Origin: Amycolatopsis solani
GTDB taxonomy: Bacteria > Actinomycetota > Actinomycetes > Mycobacteriales > Pseudonocardiaceae
Direction of reading: 5' to 3'
Assembly: GCF_033441515.1 (NCBI RefSeq)
Contig: NZ_JAWQJT010000002.1
Location: 558,001-622,000 of the forward strand
Length of the DNA: 64,000 nt
Notes under the pieces: generated by a model
The model's input: the letters and a program-made list of their open reading frames with translations, nothing else
Databases searched by the model: none
Told to the model about the DNA's origin: nothing
Part shown: positions 28,871 through 36,663 of the stretch, in pieces
Position numbering within the stretch: position 1 is the first letter of the stretch
How the letters are laid out: the number at the start of each line of letters is the position of its first letter
Made by a program: the position numbers and the translations under genes

Positions 28871-30037
28871 ATGACGACTTCATCGGGCGACGTTTTCCAG
28901 AACGAGCAGGGTTCGGGTGGTTCCGGGGGGAACCAGTTCAACGAGCAGGCTTCCACGGGTGGCTCGGGGAACATTTTCCAGAACGAGCAGGGTTCCGGTG
29001 GTTCCGGTGGGAACCAGTTCAACGAGCAGGCCTCGACGGGTGGTGGTTCGGGGAGCATCTTCCAGAACCAGCAGGGTTCCGGTGGCCACGGGGGGAACCA
29101 GTTCAACGAGCAGGCGTCGACCGGCGGCCGTGGCGGCGACATCTTCCAGAACGAGCAGGGCTCGGGTGGCCACGGGGGCAACCAGTTCAACGAGCAGGCC
29201 TCGGCCGGCCACCACGGTGACGTGTTCCAGAACGAGCAGGGCTCGGGCGGTCACGGTGGCAACCAGTTCAACGAGCAGGCCTCCACGGGTGGCGGCGTTG
29301 GCAACATCTTCCAGAACGAGCAGGGCTCGGGTGGCCACGGTGGCAACCAGTTCAACGAGCAGGCCTCCACGGGTGGCGGCGTTGGCAACATCTTCCAGAA
29401 CGAGCAGGGCTCGGGTGGCCACGGTGGCAACCAGTTCAACGAGCAGGCCTCGACCGGCGGCCACGGTGGCGACATCTTCCAGAACCAGCAGGGCTCGGGT
29501 GGCCACGGTGGCAACCAGTTCAACGAGCAGGCTTCAACGGGTGGCCGCGGCGGCGACATCTTCCAGAACCAGCAGGGTTCGGGCGGTCACGGTGGGAACC
29601 AGTTCAACGAGCAGGCCTCGACCGGCGGTCACGGGAGCATCTTCCAGAACGAGCAGGGTTCTGGCGGACACGGCAACCAGTTCAACGAGCAGGCCTCCAC
29701 GGGCGGCCACGGGAGCATCTTCCAGAACGAGCAGGGCTCGGGCGGGCACGGTGGCAACCAGTTCAACGAGCAGGCCTCGACCGGCGGCCACGGCAACATC
29801 TTCCAGAACCAGCAGGGTTCTGGCGGACACGGCAACCAGTTCAACGAGCAGGCCTCCACGGGCGGCCACGGCAACATCTTCCAGAACGAGCAGGCCCAGG
29901 GCCACCACGGCGGCAACCAGTTCAACGAACAGGCTGCCACCGAGCACCACGGCGGCCACGAGCACGAGCACCACGAGCACCACCACGGCGGCCACGACCA
30001 CGACCACGGCCACCACCACGACGTCGAGCACTACTGA
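28871..30037 (+). CDS. Gly/Asn/Gln repeat protein with His-rich tail, first gene of an iniBAC-like operon
   Basis: 388 residues from ATG 28871, with AGGAG 8 nt upstream; in-frame starts upstream would add 28 residues of ordinary sequence. After MTTSSGD the protein consists of 13 tandem units of about 27 residues, each containing (I/V)FQN(E/Q)QGSGG, then GNQFNEQAS, then TGG. The last 30 residues switch to a His/Asp/Glu-rich tail (EHHGGHEHEHHEHHHGGHDH and on to DVEHY) that should bind divalent metals. There is no signal peptide or membrane helix. By position before two dynamin-like GTPase genes it corresponds to the Gly-rich IniB of mycobacteria, although the repeat sequence itself is not one I recognise. 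A structural, phase-separating or adhesive role is a guess. Confidence 0.8.
   Translation: MTTSSGDVFQNEQGSGGSGGNQFNEQASTGGSGNIFQNEQGSGGSGGNQFNEQASTGGGSGSIFQNQQGSGGHGGNQFNEQASTGGRGGDIFQNEQGSGGHGGNQFNEQASAGHHGDVFQNEQGSGGHGGNQFNEQASTGGGVGNIFQNEQGSGGHGGNQFNEQASTGGGVGNIFQNEQGSGGHGGNQFNEQASTGGHGGDIFQNQQGSGGHGGNQFNEQASTGGRGGDIFQNQQGSGGHGGNQFNEQASTGGHGSIFQNEQGSGGHGNQFNEQASTGGHGSIFQNEQGSGGHGGNQFNEQASTGGHGNIFQNQQGSGGHGNQFNEQASTGGHGNIFQNEQAQGHHGGNQFNEQAATEHHGGHEHEHHEHHHGGHDHDHGHHHDVEHY
28890..29935 (+). repeat. About 81-bp coding tandem repeat, 13 units
   Basis: The DNA unit is marked by ATCTTCCAGAACGAGCAGGG and, half a unit later, CAACCAGTTCAACGAGCAGG; 72-84 bp separate successive copies. Units at about 29270-29430 are identical over long stretches, which suggests recent duplication, while the first and last units are more diverged. 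Unit lengths vary by whole codons only, so the array evolves under coding constraint. Confidence 0.85.
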
Positions 30038-30096
30038 GCAGCACGACTGAACAGCACGACTGAGCAGTAGCACGACTGACCAGCACCACTGAGCCC
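30036..30096 (+). repeat. 13-bp repeats duplicating the stop-codon region
   Basis: After the natural end GAGCACTACTGA the sequence continues GCAGCACGACTGA, ACAGCACGACTGA, GCAGTAGCACGACTGA and CCAGCACCACTGA. Each unit carries a TGA; because two of the copies are 13 bp long, the stops fall in different frames. It fills most of the 82-bp gap before the next gene. Confidence 0.75.
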
Positions 30097-30119
30097 GGCG
30101 CAAAGAACGAGGAGCGGTC

Positions 30120-31958
30120 ATGCAGGAGCCGAGTGGCGGGGGGCGCGTCGCCCTCGACACCCTCGACCTCGCGGTCAAGGGGGCGAAGGCCTACGGGCGG
30201 GACGATCTCGTCCAGCGCCTCACCGACGCCCGGCGCCTGCTGTCCGAACCGGACGTCACCGTCTACGTCGTCGGGGAATTCAAGCAGGGCAAGAGTTCGC
30301 TCATCAACGCCCTGCTGACCGCCAAGATCTGCCCGGTCGACGACGACATCGCGACCGCGGTGCCGACCGTTGTCCGGTACGCGCCGGAGTCCGGGGCTCT
30401 GGCGACCTACGAGCCGGCCGATCCGTCGTCGCCGCCGTGGACCGAGCGGATCTCCCTCGAAGACCTGCCGAACCACGTCAGTGAAGCCGGGAATCCCGGC
30501 AACCTGCGGAAACTGAAGTCGGTCACCGCGTCGATCAGCCGCCAGCTGCTGTCCGGTGGGCTGGTGCTGGTCGACACCCCCGGCGTCGGCGGGCTCGGCT
30601 CGCTGCACAACGCCGTCACCGTGAGCTCGCTCCCGCGGGCGCACGCCGTCCTGTTCCTCTCGGACGCTTCCCAGGAACTCACCGGCGCCGAACTGCGGTT
30701 CCTCCGGACGGTCAAAGAACTCTGCCCGAGTGTCTTCTTCGTCCTCACCAAGATCGACCTCTACCCGCAGTGGCGGCGCATCCTCGAACTGAACGCCGGC
30801 CACCTCGAAGCGTGCGGCATCGTCATCGACACCGTCGCCGTCTCCTCGGAGCTGCGGACCATCGCGGCCCGGTCGGCCGACCAGGAGATGAACGTCGAGT
30901 CCGGCTTCCCGCAGCTGGTCAAGCGCCTGCAGGGCGTGGTCGGCGACGCCGAGCGGTCCGCGCTCAACGCCGTCGGCCTGCACGTCGGGTCCGCGGTCGG
31001 GCAGCTGCACGCCGGCCTGCGCGCCCGCCGGACCGCGCTCGCGCACCCCGAACAGTCCGCCGCGCTCGTCGCGGAACTCAGCCGCGTCAACGACCGCGTC
31101 GACGCGCTGCGCAGCCAGTCCGCCAAGTGGCAGCAGCTGCTCTTCGACGGCTTCGCCGACATTTCGTCCGATGTGGACTACGACCTGCGCGCCCGCTCGC
31201 GAGGGGTGCTGCACGAGGCCGAAGAGGCCATCGAGGACGGTGACCCGGCCAAGAACTGGGCCGAGTTCGAGAAGTGGCTGCGGCAGCGCCTGGCGAACGA
31301 GACCCTCGAGAACTACACGACGTTCGTCAAGCAGGCCAGGGGACTGGCCGGCCGGGTCGCCGACCACTTCGAGCTCGCCGAGTCCCAGGCCGTGCTGCCG
31401 CGCGAGGTCCAGGCGCCGGTGAAAGTCGTCGAGGAGATCGACATCGACGCGTCCTTCACCGGCGTCAAGACCCGCGGCGCCACCGGGATGGCCGCGTTCC
31501 AGAAGGCCTACAGCGGGTTCCTGATGTTCTCCATGCTCACCAAGATGGCCGCGCTGGCCATCCCCACGCCGTTCGGGGTCGCGGCCGGCCTGCTGATGGG
31601 CCGCTCCGGGTTCCTCGACGAACGCAAGCGGCAGCTGGAAAAGCGCCGCGGCCTGGCCAAGACGGCGGTGCGCCGGTTCGTCGACGAGTTCAACCTCCAG
31701 GTCGGGAAGGACTCCCGCGACGCGATGCGGACCGTCCAAAGAGAACTCCGCGACGCCTACAGCGCGCGCGTCGAAGAACTCCAGCGGTCCCTCACCGAGG
31801 CGCTGGCCAACGCGAAGAAGGCGGTCGTCGACGACGACGCCGAGGCGGCCGAGCTCAAGCGGCTCGAAGCCGACATCGAAGCCCTCGAGGTGCTCGGCCG
31901 GCGCGCCGACGAGCTCACCGTCCGCAGCGCGCCCAAGTCACTGGCGGTGACCGGATGA
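30120..31958 (+). CDS. Dynamin-like GTPase, IniA-like
   Basis: 612 residues, ATG 30120 behind GAGGAGCGGTC. The GTPase elements are complete: G1 GEFKQGKS (52-59), a switch Thr in the PVDDDIATAVPTVVRY stretch, G3 DTPG (152-155) and G4 TKID (210-213). A long helical region follows, then a hydrophobic hairpin (SGFLMFSMLTKMAALAIPTP to AAGLLMG, about 462-493) that should insert into membranes, and a C-terminal coiled coil with Glu/Ala/Lys-rich text (about 540-600). This is the bacterial dynamin-like layout, closest to IniA, which in mycobacteria is induced by cell-wall inhibitors and promotes membrane fission. Its TGA overlaps the next ATG, so the second GTPase is co-translated and probably a partner. 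Confidence 0.9.
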   Translation: MQEPSGGGRVALDTLDLAVKGAKAYGRDDLVQRLTDARRLLSEPDVTVYVVGEFKQGKSSLINALLTAKICPVDDDIATAVPTVVRYAPESGALATYEPADPSSPPWTERISLEDLPNHVSEAGNPGNLRKLKSVTASISRQLLSGGLVLVDTPGVGGLGSLHNAVTVSSLPRAHAVLFLSDASQELTGAELRFLRTVKELCPSVFFVLTKIDLYPQWRRILELNAGHLEACGIVIDTVAVSSELRTIAARSADQEMNVESGFPQLVKRLQGVVGDAERSALNAVGLHVGSAVGQLHAGLRARRTALAHPEQSAALVAELSRVNDRVDALRSQSAKWQQLLFDGFADISSDVDYDLRARSRGVLHEAEEAIEDGDPAKNWAEFEKWLRQRLANETLENYTTFVKQARGLAGRVADHFELAESQAVLPREVQAPVKVVEEIDIDASFTGVKTRGATGMAAFQKAYSGFLMFSMLTKMAALAIPTPFGVAAGLLMGRSGFLDERKRQLEKRRGLAKTAVRRFVDEFNLQVGKDSRDAMRTVQRELRDAYSARVEELQRSLTEALANAKKAVVDDDAEAAELKRLEADIEALEVLGRRADELTVRSAPKSLAVTG

Positions 31959-33430
31959 TCCCGCTCTACGTCCAGGTCCGCGGGTTCGTCGCCCGCGCGT
32001 GCGCCGGTTACGCGGGCACGCCCGCCGAGCCGCAGCTGCGGCAGATCGCCGGCCGGCTCGCCGAGCCGCTGCGCGTCGCGATCGCCGGCCGCGTCAAGGC
32101 CGGGAAGTCCACGCTGCTCAACGCCCTCGTCGGCCAGGAGCTCGCGGCGACCGACGCGGGGGAGTGCACCCGGGTCGTCACCTGGTACCGCAACGGCCCG
32201 ACCTACCGGATCATGCTGCACCCCGTCCGCGGCATCCCGCGGCAGCTGCCCTTCGGCAGGCTGTCGGGCACCCTCGGCCTCGAACTCGGCATGGCGCCCG
32301 ACGACGTCGACCGGCTCGTCGTCGACTGGCCGTCGCCCGCCCTGCGCGTGCTGACGCTGATCGACACGCCCGGGCTGGGGTCGGCGCGGGCGGAGGTCTC
32401 CGGCCGCACGGAAGCGGCGCTGGTCCCCGAGGGCGACGGCGTGAGCACCGCGGACGCCGTGGTGTACCTGATGCGGCACGTGCACGGCGACGACGTCCGC
32501 TTCCTCGACGCCTTCCACGACGACCCGGCGCAGCGGCGCCCGGTGAACACGATCGGCGTGCTGGCGAAGGCCGACGAGGTCGGGCACGCCCGGGTCGACG
32601 CGCTCGATTCGGCGGCGAAGATCGCCACCCGCTACGCCCGCGATCCGCGGGTCCGCGGGCTCTGCCAGACCGTGGTGCCGGTGGCCGGGCTGCTGGCCAG
32701 TTCCGCGGCGTCGCTCAAGGAATCGGAATTCCGCGCGTTCCGGCGGCTCGCGGCCGCGCCGGAGAGCGAAGTGGCAAGGCTGCTGACGTCGGCCGACCGG
32801 TTCGCCGCCGGTGAGTCCGATGTGGACGTCCCGGCGGCCGAACGGGCCGAACTGCTCGCCCGCTACGGCCTTTTCGGCGTGCGGCTGGCGGCCGAGCTGG
32901 TCCGCGGCGAGCTGGTGACGGGCGCGCGGGCGTTGTCGGGCGAGCTGCTGGCCCGCAGCGGCCTGCACCGCCTCCGGTCGCTGCTGACGACGCAGTTCGC
33001 CGCGCGGGCCGACGTGCTCAAGGCCCGCTCGGCGCTGGAGGCGGTGGAACTGGTGCTGCGCTCCTACCCGGATCGCACCGGCGGGCTGCTGCACGAGTGG
33101 GAGCGGATCGTCGCCGGGGCGCACGAGTTCGCGGAGATCCAGCTGATCGACTCGATCCGGCTCGGCGTCGTGCTGTTCACCACCGACGAGGCCCGCGACG
33201 CGGAACGGCTGCTCGGCGCGACCGGGGTGGACGTGCCGAGCCGGCTGGGCCTGCCGGGGGGCGCGGGCCGCGGCGCGATCCGGCAGGCGCTCGGCGCGCA
33301 GCTGCTGAGGTGGCAGCGGCGCGCCGAGCACCCCGCGTCCCCGCGCGACGTCCGCGACGCGGCGCGCGTGTTGGTCCGCACGTGCGAAGGCATCCTGCTC
33401 AGCGAAGCCAGGGCGGAGGTCCTGTCGTGA
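31955..33430 (+). CDS. Dynamin-like GTPase, IniC-like partner
   Basis: 491 residues, ATG 31955 overlapping the upstream stop. G1 is GRVKAGKS (45-52) in a RVAIAGRVKAGKSTLLNALV context, G3 is LIDTPGLGS and the G4-like motif is VLAKAD. The rest is helical and Arg/Leu-rich, without the membrane hairpin seen in the first GTPase. In mycobacteria iniA and iniC are adjacent in the same way. The pair suggests a hetero-oligomeric membrane-remodelling machine. Downstream its stop overlaps the GTG of the acidic repeat protein gene. Confidence 0.88.
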   Translation: MIPLYVQVRGFVARACAGYAGTPAEPQLRQIAGRLAEPLRVAIAGRVKAGKSTLLNALVGQELAATDAGECTRVVTWYRNGPTYRIMLHPVRGIPRQLPFGRLSGTLGLELGMAPDDVDRLVVDWPSPALRVLTLIDTPGLGSARAEVSGRTEAALVPEGDGVSTADAVVYLMRHVHGDDVRFLDAFHDDPAQRRPVNTIGVLAKADEVGHARVDALDSAAKIATRYARDPRVRGLCQTVVPVAGLLASSAASLKESEFRAFRRLAAAPESEVARLLTSADRFAAGESDVDVPAAERAELLARYGLFGVRLAAELVRGELVTGARALSGELLARSGLHRLRSLLTTQFAARADVLKARSALEAVELVLRSYPDRTGGLLHEWERIVAGAHEFAEIQLIDSIRLGVVLFTTDEARDAERLLGATGVDVPSRLGLPGGAGRGAIRQALGAQLLRWQRRAEHPASPRDVRDAARVLVRTCEGILLSEARAEVLS

Positions 33431-34707
33431 CCGACCAGCCGAAGGGCAAGATCAGGAAGGCCGTCACGGCGGCCGCCGGCGCCGTCGCGTCGGAACTGGT
33501 GGGCAACGCGCTCACGCCGGGCGCGACCCCGCCCCCGCCCCCGCCACAGCCGGAGCCCGTCGCCGCGGAGACCGCGCACGACGTGCCCGAGCACGAGTAC
33601 GTCCCCGAAGTCGAGACCAGCACGGTCACCCGCGGCGAGGACGGTTCGGTGGCGGCGCAGACCGGCACCGTGTGGCACCCCGAGACCGTCGACGGCCTGC
33701 CGCTGAAGGACCTGCCCACCGTCGAGGAGTTCGAGCAGATCGAGGTCCGCGAAGACGAGTTCGGCAACTTCATCATCGACGCGACCGAGCGGTTCGTGGT
33801 GCACACCAACGGCCACGACGAGGTCTACACCGACCACCAGCACATCGTCGTGCCCGGCGACGGGACACCCGGCGACACCGACATCGACATCGTGCAGGAC
33901 GCCGACATCGTCATCCACGAGAACCCGGACGGCACGATCACCGTGGAGCACCAGGGTTCGCTGACCTACGAGCTCACCCCGGACGCGCCGGGGCACGGCG
34001 ACATCGAGATCTTCCAGGAGGAGACGGTCCTGCTCGACGAGGCCGAGACCGGGCCGCCCGGGATCGACGTCGCGGTGACCGTGGACGAGCAGGCGAAGGC
34101 CGACGACCCGTTCGGCGAGCCGGCCGGGCCGGCCATCCACCAGACCGAGGTGATCGCCGACAAGGGCCGCGGGGCCACGGTGACTGCGCAGGTCACCGCC
34201 CCCGCGCCGGCGCTGCCCGGGGCACCGCCACCGGCGGTCGTCACGTTCACCCGCACGCCGTCCACAGTGGACGCCGCGCCGGTGGCCGTCGAGACGACGA
34301 CGCTGGCGGCGTCGGCGTCGCTGGCCGAGCACCCGGTGCCGCGGCACAGCTTCGCCACCGAACGCGAGCCGGCGCACCACGACGCCGGCGAGGTCACCGG
34401 AAGCCGCCCGCATCCGTTCGAGCCGCCGCGGCACGACGCCGGTGAGGTCACCGGGAGCGAGCCGCCGCCGGGGGAGCACCCGTTCGAGCCGCCGCGGCAC
34501 GACAACGGGACCCAGCCGTCCCCGGAGGAGCACCCGTTCGAGCCGCCGCGCGACCACGAGCCAGGCCCCGGGCCGGCGTCGGACCACGTGCCGGGCGACC
34601 CGCCACCGCAGCGGCACGAGCCGCACGAAGACCACCTGGCGGAACCGGAGCCGGTTCCCGAAGACCACCCGATTCTCGACCACGCGCACGCTGACGGCGG
34701 AGGCTGA
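33427..34707 (+). CDS. Acidic, proline-rich protein of unknown function in the dynamin/Hsp70 operon
   Basis: 426 residues from GTG 33427 (GTGA overlap). The first 28 residues (VTDQPKGKIRKAVTAAAGAV, then ASELVGNA) form a basic amphipathic helix. A strongly acidic middle region follows (about 60-230: VEEFEQIEVREDEFGNFIID and IDIVQDADIVIHENPDGT), looking like stacked short beta strands, then Ala/Pro-rich linkers. The C-terminal 130 residues contain imperfect repeats of HPFEPPRHDAGEVTGS and end DHPILDHAHADGGG. No signal peptide or known domain is visible. Being encoded between an IniC-like GTPase and an Hsp70, it may be a scaffold or client of one of them. Confidence 0.8.
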   Translation: MTDQPKGKIRKAVTAAAGAVASELVGNALTPGATPPPPPPQPEPVAAETAHDVPEHEYVPEVETSTVTRGEDGSVAAQTGTVWHPETVDGLPLKDLPTVEEFEQIEVREDEFGNFIIDATERFVVHTNGHDEVYTDHQHIVVPGDGTPGDTDIDIVQDADIVIHENPDGTITVEHQGSLTYELTPDAPGHGDIEIFQEETVLLDEAETGPPGIDVAVTVDEQAKADDPFGEPAGPAIHQTEVIADKGRGATVTAQVTAPAPALPGAPPPAVVTFTRTPSTVDAAPVAVETTTLAASASLAEHPVPRHSFATEREPAHHDAGEVTGSRPHPFEPPRHDAGEVTGSEPPPGEHPFEPPRHDNGTQPSPEEHPFEPPRDHEPGPGPASDHVPGDPPPQRHEPHEDHLAEPEPVPEDHPILDHAHADGGG

Positions 34708-34708
34708 C

Positions 34709-36304
34709 ATGGGCTACGGACTGGGCATCGACCTCGGCACGACCTTCACGGCCGCCGCCGTCGACCGGGCCGGCCACGTCGAAATGGTGTCGCTCGGCGA
34801 CCGCACGGCGGCCATCCCGTCGGTGGTGCTGCTGCGGCCCGACGGCAGCGTGCTGGTCGGGGACGCGGCGAGCCGGCGCGCGACCGTCGAGCCGGACCGC
34901 GTCACGCGGGAGTTCAAGCGGCGCCTGGGCGACCCGACGCCGGTGCTGCTCGGCGGCGCGCCGCACTCGGTGGCGTCGCTGATGGCCCACCTGCTCGGGT
35001 ACGTGGTCCGGACGGTCGCCGGGCAGCAGGGCGGGCGTCCGGACCGGATCACGCTGACCCACCCGGCGAACTGGGGGCCGTACAAGCGGGAGCTGTTCGA
35101 ACAGGTGCCGAAGCTGACCGGGATCGACCGCGTCGGCCTGATCACCGAGCCCGAAGCCGCGGCCGCGCACTACGCGGCGCAGGAGCGGCTCGACGAGGGT
35201 GCCGTCGTCGCGGTGTACGACCTCGGCGGCGGCACGTTCGACGCGACCGTGCTGCGCAAGCGCAACGGCGGCTTCGAGATCCTCGGCACGCCGGAGGGCA
35301 TCGAGGGCCTGGGCGGGGTCGACTTCGACGAGGCCGTGTTCGGGCACGTCGACCGGATGCTGGACGGCAAGCTGTCGCAGATCGACCCCGACGACCCGGG
35401 CGCGGTGGCGGCGGTCGTCCGGCTGCGCCAGGAATGCGTGCTGGCGAAGGAAGCTTTGTCGGCGGACACGGAGGTGGCCGTCCCGGTCCTGCTGCCCTCG
35501 GTCCAGACCGAGGTGCGGCTGACGCGTGGCGAATTCGAGGAGATGATCCGCCCTTCGATCACGGCGACGCTGGGTTCACTGCACCGCGCGCTGAGGTCGG
35601 CCAACCTCCGCCCGGCCGACCTGGGAGCGGTGCTGCTGGTCGGCGGCTCGTCCCGGATCCCCCTGGTGTCCCAGCTGGTCTCGGCCGAGCTGGGCCGCCC
35701 GACGGCGGTCGACATCCACCCGAAGTACGGCGTCGCACTGGGAGCGGCGGCGCTGGCTTCGGGCCGGTCGGGCTTGGTGCAGGCGACGGAGGCGCGGCCG
35801 ATGACCCCGCCGCCGGTGCCCTTGCCGCTGGTGCCGTCGCCGCGGGAGGAGACGCGCGTGCCGGTGTCCCGCGGGCCGGCGCCCCGCGAGGAGACGCGCG
35901 CGATGGCGGCGCCCGAGTTCGGCGCGGGCGCCCCGCCGCCGTCCCTGGGCCGCCCGAAGTCGGACACCCCAGGCCGCCGAGCGTCCCGGCGCGGCGTGGT
36001 GGTGGGCTTGTGCGCGGTGGCGGTGGTGGCGATCGGCGGCGTGGCGGTAGCGGTGAGCAGCTCCGGCGGCGGCCCCTCGGGCAACACCCCACCGGCGACG
36101 AGTTCGGCGAGCGAGACACCGGAATTGGTGACGCTGCCGCCACCGGAGACACCGCAGACAACACACGCGACGGTGGTGCCCCCGCACACGAACGCGCCGG
36201 TCACCACGCGACGCAAGACGCCACCGAAGACGACGACCCCGACGAAGACGACCACGCCGACGACGACCACCACGCCGACGACAACCACGACCCCGACCAC
36301 CTGA
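34709..36304 (+). CDS. Membrane-anchored Hsp70-type ATPase lacking the substrate-binding domain
   Basis: 531 residues from ATG 34709, one base after the previous stop. Residues 1-365 form a complete actin-like Hsp70 ATPase: LGIDLGTTFTAAAVD (phosphate 1), AVYDLGGGTFDATVL (phosphate 2) and LLVGGSSRIPLVSQLV (adenosine motif), with GLITEPEAAAAHYAAQ in between. The peptide-binding domain is missing. In its place come a Pro/Arg linker (about 370-425), one membrane helix (GVVVGLCAVAVVAIGGVAVA, about 431-450) and a Thr/Pro-rich tail of about 80 residues, predicted outside. It looks like a sensor or nucleotide-driven regulator that couples cytoplasm to envelope rather than a general chaperone. It ends the operon. 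Confidence 0.92.
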   Translation: MGYGLGIDLGTTFTAAAVDRAGHVEMVSLGDRTAAIPSVVLLRPDGSVLVGDAASRRATVEPDRVTREFKRRLGDPTPVLLGGAPHSVASLMAHLLGYVVRTVAGQQGGRPDRITLTHPANWGPYKRELFEQVPKLTGIDRVGLITEPEAAAAHYAAQERLDEGAVVAVYDLGGGTFDATVLRKRNGGFEILGTPEGIEGLGGVDFDEAVFGHVDRMLDGKLSQIDPDDPGAVAAVVRLRQECVLAKEALSADTEVAVPVLLPSVQTEVRLTRGEFEEMIRPSITATLGSLHRALRSANLRPADLGAVLLVGGSSRIPLVSQLVSAELGRPTAVDIHPKYGVALGAAALASGRSGLVQATEARPMTPPPVPLPLVPSPREETRVPVSRGPAPREETRAMAAPEFGAGAPPPSLGRPKSDTPGRRASRRGVVVGLCAVAVVAIGGVAVAVSSSGGGPSGNTPPATSSASETPELVTLPPPETPQTTHATVVPPHTNAPVTTRRKTPPKTTTPTKTTTPTTTTTPTTTTTPTT

Positions 36305-36663
36305 TCTGAGCGATCCGGCTCCGGCCGCCCACGCACCCGGCTCCTGTGGCCCGGCCCGGCGACCTGACCGGTTGGGCGACTGGCGGTGGCGTGGCTCCCG
36401 CCCGGCCCCACCGGCGGCTCGCCGCCAGCGGCCCGGGCCGGCGAGCAAACCCCAGCGGCCCACCCCAACGCCCGGAAAGTCCCCTTCACCAAATCCAACG
36501 CCATGAAGGGGACCTTCCTGCCATCACACGCCAGCAAAGTCCCCTTCACGACACCCCGCCAGCCCGACCGCAAGCCCAGTATGTGAGAGATTTTCCAGCC
36601 CAAGGAGTGAAGCCGCGCGACCTGCCGTTGACCAGCGCCGTTCGCCACCCGCAAGTAGAGTCG
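36305..36663. other. Gene-free interval with family D repeats
   Basis: 359 bp after the Hsp70 gene. The only recognisable content is three arms of an AAAGTCCCCTTCA repeat (36473-36550). The AT-richer stretch AGTATGTGAGAGATTTTCCA near 36578-36597 could hold the transporter promoter, but no confident -10/-35 pair was found. Confidence 0.55.
36473..36550. repeat. Family D repeat (GGAAAGTCCCCTTCA)
   Basis: GGAAAGTCCCCTTCA (36473-36487) pairs with TGAAGGGGACCTTCC (36504-36518) with one mismatch, and a third, direct arm AAAGTCCCCTTCACG follows at 36536-36550. It lies about 170 bp past the dynamin/Hsp70 operon. Confidence 0.75.

Noticed and set aside
28890..29935. CRISPR array
   Set aside because: The repeats are in phase with a coding frame, the spacers also repeat and vary only by codons, and no cas genes are present.
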